Source of the DNA: Paracholeplasma brassicae
Lineage (GTDB): Bacteria > Bacillota_I > Bacilli_A > Acholeplasmatales > UBA5453
Direction: 5' to 3'
Length of the DNA: 64,000 nucleotides
Assembly: GCF_000967915.1 (NCBI RefSeq)
Contig: NC_022549.1
Coordinates: forward strand, 794,366 to 858,365
The notes beneath the pieces were generated by a model that worked only from the letters and a program-made list of their open reading frames with translations, was not told where the DNA came from and did no database searches. This document shows, piece after piece, positions 1 to 11,356 of the stretch. Every line of letters starts with the position of its first letter. Positions within the stretch are counted from its first letter, which is position 1. The translations under genes and the position numbers were made by a program.

Positions 1-1
1 A

Positions 2-1405
<1,404 letters not shown>

Positions 1406-1414
1406 TTTAACCTT

Positions 1415-1433
1415 AGGGGCTACGGCCCCTTTT
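1415..1433 (+). terminator. Hairpin between dnaK and dnaJ
   Basis: AGGGGC and GCCCCT arms close a short loop and are followed by TTTT. It lies 10 bases past the dnaK stop and ends 18 bases before dnaJ. It may be a partial terminator that lowers dnaJ output relative to dnaK, or an mRNA-stabilising hairpin, because dnaJ has no obvious promoter of its own here. Confidence 0.6.
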
Positions 1434-1451
1434 GGTAAATAGGAGTGACTT

Positions 1452-2567
1452 ATGGCAAATAAAAGAGACTATTATGATGTCTTAGGTGTTAAAAAAGACG
1501 CAACACCAGAAGAAATCAAGAAAGCATATCGAAGTTTAGCAAAAAAATATCACCCGGACGTTTCAAGTGAGGCAAATGCGGAAGAGAAATTCAAGGAAGT
1601 TCAAGAAGCTTATGATACCATAGGTGACCCAGAAAAACGCAGTCAGTATGACCAATATGGCCATAATGGTCCGTTTGGACAAGGCGGCTTTGGTGGCGGC
1701 GGCGGTTTTGAAGGTTTTGGCGGATTCTCAGACATATTTAGTTCATTTTTCGGTGGTGGTGGTCAACAACGTAGAGATCCAAATGGACCTCAACGCGGTG
1801 ACGATTTAGAACGTGTGATGAATATCACATTTGAAGAGGCAGTTTTAGGGACTAAAAAAACCATTAAAGTTGAAACGGATCAAGCTTGTCATACGTGTGG
1901 CGGAAGTGGTGCACATAGTGCCTCAGATGTTGAGACTTGTGATCGCTGTCATGGGCAAGGGTCCATCAACGTGGAACAACGTACCATTTTGGGTACCATT
2001 AGAAGTCAACAAGTTTGTCCTAAATGCGGTGGTCGTGGAAAAGTAATTAAGAATAAGTGTAAAACATGTAATGGTATTGGTCGTGAAAAAATCACAAAAG
2101 AAGTCGAAGTTAAGGTGCCTGCGGGCATTGACAATAACATGTCACTTCGTATGCCAGGTTATGGTGAGGGCGGCTCAAATGGCGGTCCATCCGGTGATTT
2201 ATACTTAAGATTTAGAGTGAAACCACACAAGGTATTTAGAAGAAATGATGACAACATCATCCTAGAAGTTCCAGTGACATTTGTCCAAGCAACGCTAGGT
2301 GATACAATCGACGTACCGACGATTTATGGGGACGTTGCCTTAAAGATTCAACCTGGAACACAAACAGGAACCACCCTTAGAATGAGAGAAAAAGGGGTTG
2401 CGAATGTGAACACGGGCAGAAAAGGTGATCAGTTGGTTATCGTCAATATTCAAACACCAACGAACCTAACCAAAGAACAAGTGGAATTATTAAAGCAGTT
2501 TGATAAACTTGAACCAAAAGGCAAAGAAAGTGCCTGGGATAAGTTTAAAAACATATTCAAAAACTAA
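1452..2567 (+). CDS. dnaJ: Co-chaperone DnaJ (Hsp40)
   Basis: Type I J-domain protein that delivers unfolded clients to DnaK and stimulates its ATPase. The J domain covers about residues 1-70 with the HPD motif at 34-36. A glycine/phenylalanine-rich linker spans about 70-115. Four CxxCxGxG-type zinc motifs follow ([32 protein letters not shown]), then two C-terminal beta-sandwich domains. The length of 371 aa is normal. The start is preceded by TAGGAGTGACTT. It follows dnaK at a 46-bp gap that contains a short hairpin. Confidence 0.97.
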   Translation: MANKRDYYDVLGVKKDATPEEIKKAYRSLAKKYHPDVSSEANAEEKFKEVQEAYDTIGDPEKRSQYDQYGHNGPFGQGGFGGGGGFEGFGGFSDIFSSFFGGGGQQRRDPNGPQRGDDLERVMNITFEEAVLGTKKTIKVETDQACHTCGGSGAHSASDVETCDRCHGQGSINVEQRTILGTIRSQQVCPKCGGRGKVIKNKCKTCNGIGREKITKEVEVKVPAGIDNNMSLRMPGYGEGGSNGGPSGDLYLRFRVKPHKVFRRNDDNIILEVPVTFVQATLGDTIDVPTIYGDVALKIQPGTQTGTTLRMREKGVANVNTGRKGDQLVIVNIQTPTNLTKEQVELLKQFDKLEPKGKESAWDKFKNIFKN

Positions 2568-2573
2568 CTCAAG

Positions 2574-2601
2574 AATACCAGCACAAACGCTGGTATTTTT
2601 T
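2574..2601 (+). terminator. Intrinsic terminator after dnaJ
   Basis: Stem AATACCAGC / GCTGGTATT with a 6-nt loop followed by a T run, 7 bases after the dnaJ stop. It ends the dnaK-dnaJ transcript. Confidence 0.9.
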
Positions 2602-2710
2602 ACAACCTGTTTTAGTGATATCAACTCACTACGATTAGCTTCTTAATTAAATAAAAAAATTGAATACAGCACTAAAATATGTTACTATAATTAGGCAAGA
2701 AGGTGAGAAC

Positions 2711-3412
2711 ATGCAACGCTATTTTTTAGAATCACAAGAAAACGTCATAACAGCTGAAAATGCGTATCATATCAAGACCGTCATGCGAATGAAAAAAGGC
2801 GACCATATCGAAGTTTGCTATCCAAATAAACGCTGTTATATTGCAGCACTTACACAAGTCGCAGACGTCATTCAATTTCAAGAAATCAAAGAAATAATAT
2901 CCCAAAATAAGCTACCTGAGGTTGTGCTTATTCAAGGATTACCAAAGTCAGATAAAGCAGAAATTACCACTAAGTACGCAACACAATTTGGTGTATCTTC
3001 AATTATTTTTACTGAAATGACGTATTCGATAGCTAAAATGGATCCGAAAAAAGACGATAAAAAAGTCGATAGACTTCAAAAAATCGCAATTGAATCGGCT
3101 CGATTAGCACATCGTAATGACTACCCCGTCATCACTTATCAAAAGAGCATTTCAAAGATTTCATATGAGGATGCGATTATTTTACTTGCCTATGAACAAG
3201 AAAAAACAACCACAATAAAAGAAGTACTGGGTTATAGTCAAAGTGATAAGAAAATCATACTGATTGTTGGACCAGAAGGCGGTATTAGCCCAGTTGAGTT
3301 AGATTTCTTTACAAAACTAGGCGCTAAGTCAATAAGTTTAGGCAAAAGAATCTTACAAACTGAGATTGCAGCGATTTACGCATTGTCTGTGATTGACTCA
3401 ATTTATGAATAA
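2711..3412 (+). CDS. rsmE: 16S rRNA m3U1498 methyltransferase RsmE
   Basis: SPOUT-class enzyme that methylates N3 of U1498 in 16S rRNA using S-adenosylmethionine. The N-terminal PUA-like part begins MQRYFLESQ. The C-terminal knotted SAM site shows LIVGPEGGISPVELDF and SLGKRILQTEIAAIYAL, both hallmarks of RsmE. The start at 2711 is chosen because AAGGTGAGAAC lies just upstream; the frame is open further upstream but without a ribosome site. The length of 233 aa fits the family. In many Firmicutes rsmE follows the dnaK-dnaJ(-prmA) cluster, as here; prmA is absent from this spot. Confidence 0.93.
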   Translation: MQRYFLESQENVITAENAYHIKTVMRMKKGDHIEVCYPNKRCYIAALTQVADVIQFQEIKEIISQNKLPEVVLIQGLPKSDKAEITTKYATQFGVSSIIFTEMTYSIAKMDPKKDDKKVDRLQKIAIESARLAHRNDYPVITYQKSISKISYEDAIILLAYEQEKTTTIKEVLGYSQSDKKIILIVGPEGGISPVELDFFTKLGAKSISLGKRILQTEIAAIYALSVIDSIYE

Positions 3413-3434
3413 TTTAAAAAATGTAATAAAAGAC

Positions 3435-3463
3435 TTTACAAACAGTCTTGAATTAGATATAAT
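3435..3463 (+). promoter_or_regulatory. Promoter of rpsU
   Basis: The -35 box TTTACA and the perfect -10 box TATAAT are separated by exactly 17 bases. It lies about 40 bases ahead of the rpsU start. Confidence 0.85.
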
Positions 3464-3504
3464 GATAACGGCTTAAGGTATTTAAGTGCGGAAGGAGGGC
3501 AGAC

Positions 3505-3678
3505 ATGCCTAAAATCGTAGTACGTGAAACAGAATCTATCGAAGATGCATTGCGTCGTTTCAAACGTGACGTATCCAGATCTGGAACCCTCGCAGAAGCA
3601 CGTAAGCGTGAATTTTATGTAAAACCAAGTGTTGACCGTAAATTGAAACGTCAAGCAGCTCGAAGCAACAAAAAATAA
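3505..3678 (+). CDS. rpsU: 30S ribosomal protein S21
   Basis: Small basic ribosomal protein of the 30S subunit, 57 aa, starting [20 protein letters not shown] and ending in a lysine/arginine-rich tail. A very strong ribosome site (GGAAGGAGGGC) lies 5 bases ahead of the ATG. It has its own promoter and terminator, so it is a monocistronic unit between rsmE and phoH. The opposite strand is open over the same stretch but has no ribosome site and is a shadow of this gene. Confidence 0.95.
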   Translation: MPKIVVRETESIEDALRRFKRDVSRSGTLAEARKREFYVKPSVDRKLKRQAARSNKK

Positions 3679-3698
3679 GCACTTAATTGTGCTTTTTT
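3677..3698 (+). terminator. Intrinsic terminator after rpsU
   Basis: Stem AAGCAC / GTGCTT with a 6-nt loop followed by TTTT, overlapping the rpsU stop codon. Confidence 0.88.
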
Positions 3699-3732
3699 AT
3701 TTGCTAAAAATCAATCGTTTTTTACATTATTA

Positions 3733-3741
3733 TGATATAAT
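3733..3741 (+). promoter_or_regulatory. Extended -10 promoter of the phoH operon
   Basis: TGATATAAT is a TGN-extended -10 box 18 bases before the phoH start. No good -35 box is present, which is usual for extended -10 promoters. Confidence 0.7.
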
Positions 3742-3759
3742 AATGCTAGGAGTGATTAA

Positions 3760-4707
3760 ATGAAATTAAGCATTCAATTAAAAGACCCAACGCTCAGTTA
3801 CAACGTCGTTGGTGCATTTGATAAAAACCTTGAGGTCTTTAAGACCTATTTTGGCTATAATTTAGTGCTTGATAAGGCGGAATTTTTTACAGATTGTGAA
3901 GATGAAGCGATTATCTCTATTATGGAAGCTGTTTTAAATGAATTAATCGAGATTGCAAAAGACATTAATATTACCGAGCGAGATGTCATCTATCTGATTA
4001 AATTAGCTGAATCAAACGAACTGAATCAAGCAAAACAACTCTATCAAAACAGAAAACAAATTTTAACTAATTTTGTCGGTAAACCGATCTATGCTAAAAC
4101 CTATACACAAAAAATCTATCAAGAAGCGCTTAATAACTTCGATTTAGTGTTTGGAGTTGGTCCAGCAGGTACAGGAAAAACGTATTTAGCGGTTGCACAA
4201 GCCGTTAGTTTTCTCAAACAAAACAAGGTTAAAAAACTAATATTAACGAGACCAGCAGTCGAAGCTGGTGAGTCACTGGGCTTTTTACCTGGTGATCTAA
4301 AAGAAAAAGTCGATCCATATTTAATTCCACTCTACGACGCACTTTATGAGTTTTTAGGTGTAGAGACAACCATGTCATTAATGGAAAAAGGAATCATAGA
4401 AATTGCGCCTCTGGCCTATATGAGGGGTCGCACACTTGAAAATGCATATATTATTTTAGATGAAGCGCAAAACACAACAAGTGCTCAAATGAAGATGTTT
4501 CTAACTCGACTCGGGTTTTCTTCTAAAATGGTCATTACAGGCGACCCATCACAAGCCGATTTGGCTAAAGGCGTTTCATCAGGGTTAAATGAAGCAATTA
4601 CTAAACTCGATGGAATTGAATCAATTAAAGTAGTCACATTTAAACGTGTGGATGTGGTTAGAAACCCATTGGTGCAAAAAATATTAGAGAGGTATGAGCA
4701 ATCGTAA
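3760..4707 (+). CDS. PhoH family ATPase (PhoL)
   Basis: P-loop ATPase of the PhoH/YbeZ family, cytoplasmic, functionally linked to the rRNA-processing factor YbeY, which is the next gene and overlaps it by one base. The Walker A motif GPAGTGKT lies near residue 133 and the Walker B/DEAQN motif near 233. An N-terminal alpha-helical domain precedes the ATPase domain. The length of 315 aa is normal. The ATG at 3760 follows TAGGAGTG. Placement directly upstream of ybeY is the conserved arrangement in Firmicutes and supports a role in RNA metabolism; the exact activity is not known. Confidence 0.92.
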   Translation: MKLSIQLKDPTLSYNVVGAFDKNLEVFKTYFGYNLVLDKAEFFTDCEDEAIISIMEAVLNELIEIAKDINITERDVIYLIKLAESNELNQAKQLYQNRKQILTNFVGKPIYAKTYTQKIYQEALNNFDLVFGVGPAGTGKTYLAVAQAVSFLKQNKVKKLILTRPAVEAGESLGFLPGDLKEKVDPYLIPLYDALYEFLGVETTMSLMEKGIIEIAPLAYMRGRTLENAYIILDEAQNTTSAQMKMFLTRLGFSSKMVITGDPSQADLAKGVSSGLNEAITKLDGIESIKVVTFKRVDVVRNPLVQKILERYEQS

Positions 4708-5129
4708 TGGAAATTACATTTTATAATCAAACAACAAAAGATACTAAAGACGCAGAAACACTCATAAATCATCTATTTTCTAAGGTTGATGATGACAATT
4801 CTATGACCATCATCTTCATGTCACTCGAACAAATACATGAACTGAATAAACAATACCGAAACGTTGACAAACCAACCGATGTAATTAGTTTCCCAGACGA
4901 TGAAGAAGGATATCATGGCGATGTTTTTATCTGCATTGATAAAGCAATTGAACAAGCACAAAGTTATGGTCATTCTATCGAAAGAGAAATTGGATTTTTA
5001 GCGGTCCATGGCTATCTACATTTACTAGGTTACGATCACCATACCGAAACAGAAGAAAAAGAAATGACACAAAAACAAGAAGAAATTCTTAAAAAAGCTT
5101 CACTAGAAAGGAAGATATCAAATGATTAA
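4707..5129 (+). CDS. ybeY: Endoribonuclease/rRNA maturation factor YbeY
   Basis: Metal-dependent RNase that takes part in 16S rRNA 3'-end maturation and ribosome quality control. The diagnostic zinc-binding motif HGYLHLLGYDH (HxxxHxxxxxH type) lies at about residues 101-111. The length of 140 aa is usual. The ATG overlaps the last base of phoH, so translation is coupled. It also overlaps cdd by 8 bases. Confidence 0.95.
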   Translation: MEITFYNQTTKDTKDAETLINHLFSKVDDDNSMTIIFMSLEQIHELNKQYRNVDKPTDVISFPDDEEGYHGDVFICIDKAIEQAQSYGHSIEREIGFLAVHGYLHLLGYDHHTETEEKEMTQKQEEILKKASLERKISND

Positions 5130-5532
5130 TAAAGAACAACTTGTGGCACAAGCCATTCTTGCTAGAAAACAAACCTACTCACCATATTCAAAATTCGGTG
5201 TGGGTGCGGCATTACTTATGAAGGATGGAACAATCATTCATGGGGCAAACATTGAAAACGCCTCATTTGGGTTATCAAATTGTGGCGAAAGAAGTGCACT
5301 TTTTAGTGCCTATAGTCAGGGCTATCGTAAAGAAGATATTGTTGCGATGGCTATTACAGGACAAACCGAAGGGCCAATTAGTCCTTGTGGGGCTTGTAGA
5401 CAAGTCATGAATGAACTTTTACCAAAAGACGCACCAGTTTATTTATCTAATTTAAAAGGCGATATCAAAGAAACCAACATAAAAGAATTACTGCCTTATT
5501 CGTTTGATGAGATTGAAGACAATGACGAGTAA
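5122..5532 (+). CDS. cdd: Cytidine deaminase
   Basis: Converts cytidine and deoxycytidine to uridine and deoxyuridine for pyrimidine salvage. The catalytic glutamate and first zinc cysteine sit in NCGERSA near residue 54; the other two zinc cysteines are in PCGACRQ near 88. This is the short tetrameric class (136 aa). A good ribosome site (AGGAAGATATCA) lies inside the end of ybeY. Its place between ybeY and era is the conserved Firmicutes order. It complements the deoxyribonucleoside genes deoC/deoD and thyA at the right end of the window. Confidence 0.95.
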   Translation: MINKEQLVAQAILARKQTYSPYSKFGVGAALLMKDGTIIHGANIENASFGLSNCGERSALFSAYSQGYRKEDIVAMAITGQTEGPISPCGACRQVMNELLPKDAPVYLSNLKGDIKETNIKELLPYSFDEIEDNDE

Positions 5533-6421
5533 TTTTAAGAGTGGATTTGTAAGTATTATTGGTAGACCGAATGTTGGGAAGTCTACGTTTCTAAATGCCG
5601 TTATTGGAAAGAAAGTAGCAATAACAAGTCCAAAACCTCAAACAACCAGAAATCGAATTTTAGGGATTAAATCAAAAGAAAACTACCAAATGGTTTTCGT
5701 TGATACCCCAGGTATTCATAAAGCACAACACGAATTAGGTCGCCTACTTGACAAGACCGCGATTGCATCGATTCGTGGCATGGATATTGTTTTGTTTATG
5801 GTGGATGGTCCAAGGTCTTATGCTGAAGATCAAATCATTAAACTATTTAAAGACTTAGACACACCCGTATACCTAGTCATCAATAAAATCGATACGTTAA
5901 AATCGAAAATTGACATAGATAAGATTATTTTAAGCTACATGGATCAATACGCATTTAAAGGTGTATTACCAATATCTGCAAAAAATCAAACACACATTGA
6001 TCGATTATTAGATGAACTAGCGCCACAATTACCAAATGGCTATCCTTTATTTGGAAATGATGAAATATCGGACCAAAGTGATTTTCAAATTATGGCAGAA
6101 TTGATCCGTGAGAAAGTTTTATATAAAACACAAGAAGAAGTGCCTCATGCCGTTGCTGTGGTGATTGAACACGCAGAAATGAATGGGACCTTATATGAAG
6201 TTCACGCCTCAATCATCGTTGAAAGAAACTCTCAAAAGCAAATCATTATTGGAAAAAACGGACAAATGCTAAAAGAAATCGGTACGGAAGCACGTATCGA
6301 TATTAACCGAGTGCTTGAAACGAAAATCCATTTAAACTTATGGGTAAAAGTAAAAAAGAATTGGCGCAATAAAGTCACTGACATGCGTTCGTTTGGTTAT
6401 GATGACAAAACAAATCTCTAA
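5522..6421 (+). CDS. era: GTPase Era
   Basis: Ras-like GTPase that binds the 3' end of 16S rRNA and assists 30S assembly. G1 is GRPNVGKST, G3 is DTPGIH and G4 is NKID. The C-terminal KH domain includes VERNSQKQIIIGKNGQMLKEI. The start at 5522 (MTSNFKSGF) is preferred over an ATG 18 bases upstream, because it gives the normal N-terminus with the G1 motif close behind. It overlaps the cdd end by 11 bases and the recO start by 20 bases. Confidence 0.95.
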   Translation: MTSNFKSGFVSIIGRPNVGKSTFLNAVIGKKVAITSPKPQTTRNRILGIKSKENYQMVFVDTPGIHKAQHELGRLLDKTAIASIRGMDIVLFMVDGPRSYAEDQIIKLFKDLDTPVYLVINKIDTLKSKIDIDKIILSYMDQYAFKGVLPISAKNQTHIDRLLDELAPQLPNGYPLFGNDEISDQSDFQIMAELIREKVLYKTQEEVPHAVAVVIEHAEMNGTLYEVHASIIVERNSQKQIIIGKNGQMLKEIGTEARIDINRVLETKIHLNLWVKVKKNWRNKVTDMRSFGYDDKTNL

Positions 6422-7061
6422 AGGTTTAATCTATAAAACTCAAGATTACAAAGAATCGTCTAAACTCTTATTCGTTTATACAGCGCGCGGTAAACAAACG
6501 CTTGTAGCAAAAGGCGCTAAAAGTCTAAAAAGTGACCTACGATTCTTATCGCAGTATTTTACGCTGATTGAGTTTTACGACAGTGAAAAAACGATGTTTG
6601 ACTTACGAGGTGCACAACTCATTGAACCTTTCGAAGAAATAAAAAAGTCATATGAGCACTTAAAACAAGTATCCGTGGTTCTTGAAATCATCGATCGCAT
6701 TTTCATTGAAGATTTGCCTCATGATAAGTTATTCGAACTGATTGTTTCATTCTTAAGTGAGGTTCAACCAGAAATTGCCAGCATGGCGATTTCTTTAAAA
6801 GTTCTTTACGCGCTTGGATATGGATTGAATTTTAAAGGAGATCATCCTTTAGGTTTTAATTTAGAACACGCAAGTGTCGCTACGATAGAGAATAAACTAC
6901 CGATTTCACTCGATCTAGAAACAACGATTTGTTTATCACAACTGTATTTTATGAAAAAAGATGATCAAATCGATTTAACAGAAAAAGCAAGAAAACAGAT
7001 TTGGTCGTTGATCAAAGCATTTTATCAATACCACTTAGATTACAACATAAAAAGTATATAG
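6402..7061 (+). CDS. recO: DNA repair protein RecO
   Basis: Recombination mediator that helps load RecA on SSB-coated single strands, with RecR and RecF. It has an N-terminal OB-fold (GLIYKTQDYKESSKLL) and a helical C-terminal domain. The zinc-finger cysteines found in many RecO proteins are not present. The length of 219 aa is slightly short but within range. The start at 6402 (MTKQISKG) is chosen as the family-like N-terminus; it overlaps the end of era. Confidence 0.88.
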   Translation: MTKQISKGLIYKTQDYKESSKLLFVYTARGKQTLVAKGAKSLKSDLRFLSQYFTLIEFYDSEKTMFDLRGAQLIEPFEEIKKSYEHLKQVSVVLEIIDRIFIEDLPHDKLFELIVSFLSEVQPEIASMAISLKVLYALGYGLNFKGDHPLGFNLEHASVATIENKLPISLDLETTICLSQLYFMKKDDQIDLTEKARKQIWSLIKAFYQYHLDYNIKSI

Positions 7062-7076
7062 AATAGAGGAATTTAT

Positions 7077-8447
7077 ATGATCAGTTTAGATAAATTAGTT
7101 GCGTATGCAAAAGCAACTGGCTATATTTACCAAGGTAGTGAACTTTATGGTGGACTTGCCAACACATGGGATTACGGTCCGCTTGGTAGCTTGTTAAAAA
7201 ACAACATTAAAAAAGCATGGCTACAAAAATTTCACGACGAATCCAGATATAACGTGATGCTTGATTCTTCAATTTTAATGAATTCGCAAGTGTGGGTTGC
7301 CTCCGGACACGTTGGGGGATTTAGTGACCCATTAACTGAATGTAAAAATTGTCACACGAGACATCGCGCAGACAAGTTGATCAAATCTCATAATTACGAG
7401 GTTAATCCAGATGAATTTAGTAAAGAAGAGTTAGAAGGCTATTTAAGTGAACACCAAGTTAAATGCCCTAATTGTCAAAAAAGTGATTGGACAGATATTC
7501 GGTATTTCAACCTAATGTTTAAAACCAATCAAGGGGTTATCGAATCATCAAGCAATACGGTCTATCTTAGACCGGAAACGGCTCAAGGTATTTTCATTAA
7601 TTTTAAGAACATTCAACGAACAACAAGAAAGAAATTACCTTTCGGTGTTTGTCAAATCGGAAAGTCTTTTCGAAATGAAATTACGCCAGGAAACTTTATT
7701 TTTAGAACCAGAGAGTTTGAACAAATGGAACTTGAGTTCTTCTGTAAACCAGGTACGGAACTTGAATGGTTTGACTATTGGCGTACTTATTGTAAGTCAT
7801 TTTTAATCAATTTAGGACTTGATGAAGAGAATTTGACGCTTCATGATCATTCTTTAAAAGAATTATCACATTACTCAAATGCAACAACTGATATTTTATA
7901 TCGCTTCCCATGGGGATTTGATGAACTTTGGGGGATTGCATCAAGAACAAACTTTGACTTGAATGCGCATCAAAATGAGTCAAAAGAAAACCTGACTTAC
8001 CTAGACCCAGACACGAATGAACGTTACTTACCATACGTGGTTGAACCCTCAGTCGGTGTTGAACGTCTACTCATGGCATTTCTAACACAGTCTTATGTGG
8101 AAGAAACACTTGAAGATGGCTCAATCAGAGAAGTGTTAAAACTTCATCCTTACTTAGCCCCTTACAAAGTAGCCATATTGCCACTGGTAAAAAACCGTCA
8201 TCAAGCGTTTGCTTATGAGTTACTTGATCAAGTTCAAAAATTCACAAGCGCTACTTACGATGAAACACAAAATATCGGTAAACGTTACAGAAGACAAGAT
8301 TCGATCGGTACACCATTTTGCGTAACCGTTGATGATGAAACACTTGAAAACCAAACCGTAACCATTAGACATCGTGATACGATGAATCAAGAACGTATTT
8401 TAATAAGCGATTTAAAACAATATATATTAGATCGTACGACGATATAA
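7077..8447 (+). CDS. glyS: Glycyl-tRNA synthetase (dimeric type)
   Basis: Class II enzyme that charges tRNA-Gly. The N-terminal LYGGLANTWDYGPLG is typical of alpha2 GlyRS. Paired cysteines (CKNC, CPNC) form an insertion zinc site, and motif 2 includes FRNEITPGNFIFRTREFEQ. A C-terminal anticodon-binding domain follows. The length of 456 aa is normal. The ribosome site is AGAGGAATTTAT. It lies between recO and dnaG, the standard order in this lineage. Confidence 0.96.
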   Translation: MISLDKLVAYAKATGYIYQGSELYGGLANTWDYGPLGSLLKNNIKKAWLQKFHDESRYNVMLDSSILMNSQVWVASGHVGGFSDPLTECKNCHTRHRADKLIKSHNYEVNPDEFSKEELEGYLSEHQVKCPNCQKSDWTDIRYFNLMFKTNQGVIESSSNTVYLRPETAQGIFINFKNIQRTTRKKLPFGVCQIGKSFRNEITPGNFIFRTREFEQMELEFFCKPGTELEWFDYWRTYCKSFLINLGLDEENLTLHDHSLKELSHYSNATTDILYRFPWGFDELWGIASRTNFDLNAHQNESKENLTYLDPDTNERYLPYVVEPSVGVERLLMAFLTQSYVEETLEDGSIREVLKLHPYLAPYKVAILPLVKNRHQAFAYELLDQVQKFTSATYDETQNIGKRYRRQDSIGTPFCVTVDDETLENQTVTIRHRDTMNQERILISDLKQYILDRTTI

Positions 8448-8466
8448 GAACAAGGAGGTCTTTTAA

Positions 8467-10275
8467 ATGAATATTCCAAGGCATGTCATTGATGAAATCA
8501 TAGAAAAGACCGATATTGTGGCACTTGTATCACCTTACGTTAAATTAACAAAAAAGGGTAAAAATTACATGGGTTTGTGCCCTTTTCATGAGGATAAAAG
8601 CCCAAGTTTCTCAGTTTCAACTGAAAAACACTTAGCAAAATGCATGGCTTGTGGTGAAGGTGGAAATCCAATCACATTTTATCAAAAAATAAAAAATGTG
8701 AGTTTTAACCAAGCAGCAAAAGCCTTAGCCGATCAATTAAATATTAAGTTAGATATTGAAGTAGAAGAATCAAAAACGCTAAAAGAACATGACGCATTAA
8801 AGAGCACCAATGCCTTTTATCAATTTTACTTGTTTAACAGTGAGTCAGGTAAACAAGCACTCAACTATCTTTATGGGCGTGAAATGACCGATGAGCAAAT
8901 TAAACACTTTGAAATTGGTTTAGCACCAAAAGAGAAGGGTGACAGTCTCTACCAATTACTGAAAAGTCAGGGCTTTGAAGAAGAAGTAATGCTTAGCGCC
9001 GGTTTAATTAAACAAAGAGAAGATGGTACATATTACGACTTAATGACCAACCGAGTCACATTTCCAATCCACGATGATCTAGACCGTGTGGTGGGGTTTA
9101 GTGGGCGTACACTGGATAAAAATGATCAAATCAAATATCTAAATACCCCTGAAACCGTCGTATTTAAAAAAGGTGAAGTGCTCTATCATTTGTCAAAAGC
9201 CATCAGAGACATCAGGCTATCAAAACACGTCATATTACATGAAGGATTTTTTGATGTCATTGCTTCCTACAAATCCGAATTAAAAAATGCGGTAGCTACG
9301 ATGGGGACTGCGTTAACCAGACAACAAGCAAAACTGATAAAACGCATGTCAAACCGTATCATTGTTGCCTATGATGGCGATAAGGCGGGAATTAATGCCA
9401 CACTAAAAGCGATTCCGTTACTTTTACAAGAAGGATTGATGGTCGAAGTATTATCAATTCCCGATGGATTGGATCCTGATGATTTCTATAAAGAATACGG
9501 AAAAGAAAAATACGAGGAACTCTATGGACAATTCTTAGAAGACCCATTCCAATTTGGGTATCGAATCCATAAAAGAGGCTTAGACTTAACAAACTCGAAT
9601 GACATCCAAGTATTTCAAAAGAATGTTTCTGACCTATTGATCTATGCCGATAAGACCGTAAAAGAAATCTACTTGAAAAAGTTATCATCGGATATAGGGG
9701 TTTCTGTTGAATCGTTGACCATTAAAAAACAAGCGTTTCAACCAAAAACTCAAGAAACAAACCTAGACGTTACTAAAAAAAATCAATTGCCTTACAAAGC
9801 AAAACCATACCACTCGAGTTTACCTAGGAAATTTTATAAAGCGGAAAAACAATTATTGATTGTTATGATGAAAAACAAAGAATATGCACCACGAATCGAG
9901 CAAGCCTTAGGTACAACGAAAGTCGTTAACATCGATATGTTGAAACTAAGAACCATTCTATATATGGATTATTATCAAACAAACGACGTATTTGAAGTTG
10001 AGGCATTTAAACACTATTTAAAAGATGACCATTTAATCCAAGTCTTTGAACACGAAATCATTCAATCGCTTGAATGGCGAACGACGTTCGTTTTCAAAGA
10101 AAGCGACATCGAAGACTTACTGAATACAATGTCATTGTTAATGGACATCAAAGAATACAAAAAAATTATCGATGAACTTAAATCAGTTGAAGAATCCTAC
10201 ACTCAAACACTTTTAGCCGAACGTCAAAAGAAATTGAAAAACGGTATCGAAAGTAGAAAGAAGGTTAACCGATGA
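8467..10275 (+). CDS. dnaG: DNA primase DnaG
   Basis: Synthesises RNA primers at the replication fork. The CHC2 zinc domain has CPFHEDKSPSF and CMACGEGG near residues 39-65. The TOPRIM core has HEGFFDV and AYDGDKAG. A C-terminal helicase-interacting region follows. The length of 602 aa is normal. The ribosome site AAGGAGGTC lies 9 bases before the ATG. Its end overlaps the next sigma factor by 4 bases (ATGA), giving coupled translation. Confidence 0.96.
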   Translation: MNIPRHVIDEIIEKTDIVALVSPYVKLTKKGKNYMGLCPFHEDKSPSFSVSTEKHLAKCMACGEGGNPITFYQKIKNVSFNQAAKALADQLNIKLDIEVEESKTLKEHDALKSTNAFYQFYLFNSESGKQALNYLYGREMTDEQIKHFEIGLAPKEKGDSLYQLLKSQGFEEEVMLSAGLIKQREDGTYYDLMTNRVTFPIHDDLDRVVGFSGRTLDKNDQIKYLNTPETVVFKKGEVLYHLSKAIRDIRLSKHVILHEGFFDVIASYKSELKNAVATMGTALTRQQAKLIKRMSNRIIVAYDGDKAGINATLKAIPLLLQEGLMVEVLSIPDGLDPDDFYKEYGKEKYEELYGQFLEDPFQFGYRIHKRGLDLTNSNDIQVFQKNVSDLLIYADKTVKEIYLKKLSSDIGVSVESLTIKKQAFQPKTQETNLDVTKKNQLPYKAKPYHSSLPRKFYKAEKQLLIVMMKNKEYAPRIEQALGTTKVVNIDMLKLRTILYMDYYQTNDVFEVEAFKHYLKDDHLIQVFEHEIIQSLEWRTTFVFKESDIEDLLNTMSLLMDIKEYKKIIDELKSVEESYTQTLLAERQKKLKNGIESRKKVNR

Positions 10276-11354
10276 ATACTAAAATAGAAAAGCTATTGAA
10301 AACTTATGAGAATCAAAAGTTAGTACCTTTAGAAGTTATTTTAGATTTAACCGATTTAGATGAAGGTCTTTACGATCAAGTAAAGGTAATTTTAGAAGAA
10401 AAAGGTTATCAAATCGATTACCAAACCGACGTTGAGATTGAACCGATTGTTGAACCTAAAAGCACCTCGGTTGATCCTTACTACCTGTATTTAAAAGACA
10501 TGGGTGAGGTATCGATGCTTACGATAGAACAAGAAAAAGAAGTCACCAAAAAAGTCTTTGAGGCTCATGAAGCCATCGGTCTAGGTGTTCTTGAGGATGA
10601 GACAAAGGAAAAAGAACGACAACAAGTGATTGAAATGGGCGTAGAAGCCAAAAATCTGTTGATCGTTTCAAACCTAAGACTGGTTGTCTCAATAGCTAAG
10701 AAGTATGACGGCCGACTCGATTTACTTGACATCATTCAAGAGGGTAACATGGGCTTAATGCGTGCAGCAGACAAGTTTGACTACCGTATGGGTAATCGGT
10801 TTTCAACTTACGCCACTTGGTGGATTAAACAATCCATATCAAGAGCAATTGCCAAACAAGCTAGATCAATTAGACTGCCAGTGCATTTGGTTGAAAGCTT
10901 AAATAAACTGCAACGAACTAAAAATGAGTTACGAGCAGAATTGAATCAAGAACCTACCGCTCAGGAACTAGCAGATCGTTTGGATTTAACGGTAGAAAAA
11001 GTGATCAGCCTTGAACAACTGTCAACGGACACGGTCTCATTGGATTTAAAAGTGGGGTCAGAGGAAGACGCAACCCTCTCAGATTTTATCGCATCTGGGG
11101 TTGATGATCCAGAAGAACAGTACTTTCTTGAAAAAGAAAAAGAATATTTGGATACATTATTAAAGACACTTGGTTCAAGAGATGAACAAGTGATGAGGTA
11201 TCGATTTGGATTATACGACGGCAGATTTTATACCCTAGAAGAAATCGGCTACAAAATGAATTTAACTAGAGAACGTATCAGACAAATCATAAGTAAAAGT
11301 TTGGTTAGCTTAAGAAAAACGGGCTTACTAATCGATCGAATAAAGGAGAAATAG
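10272..11354 (+). CDS. Sigma-70 family factor, divergent RpoD paralogue
   Basis: A primary-type sigma factor of 360 aa lying directly before the canonical rpoD. Regions 1.2 ([13 protein letters not shown]), 2.1-2.4 ([46 protein letters not shown]), 3 and 4.2 ([19 protein letters not shown]) are all present. It therefore contains promoter-binding and core-binding parts and is not a fragment. Compared with its neighbour it is one residue shorter between regions 2.1 and 2.2. It has WIKQSIS instead of WIRQAIT in region 2.4, and [11 protein letters not shown] instead of [10 protein letters not shown] at the end of region 4.2. It probably arose by tandem duplication; whether it is an alternative housekeeping or conditional sigma factor is unknown. 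Confidence 0.88.
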   Translation: MNTKIEKLLKTYENQKLVPLEVILDLTDLDEGLYDQVKVILEEKGYQIDYQTDVEIEPIVEPKSTSVDPYYLYLKDMGEVSMLTIEQEKEVTKKVFEAHEAIGLGVLEDETKEKERQQVIEMGVEAKNLLIVSNLRLVVSIAKKYDGRLDLLDIIQEGNMGLMRAADKFDYRMGNRFSTYATWWIKQSISRAIAKQARSIRLPVHLVESLNKLQRTKNELRAELNQEPTAQELADRLDLTVEKVISLEQLSTDTVSLDLKVGSEEDATLSDFIASGVDDPEEQYFLEKEKEYLDTLLKTLGSRDEQVMRYRFGLYDGRFYTLEEIGYKMNLTRERIRQIISKSLVSLRKTGLLIDRIKEK

Positions 11355-11356
11355 GG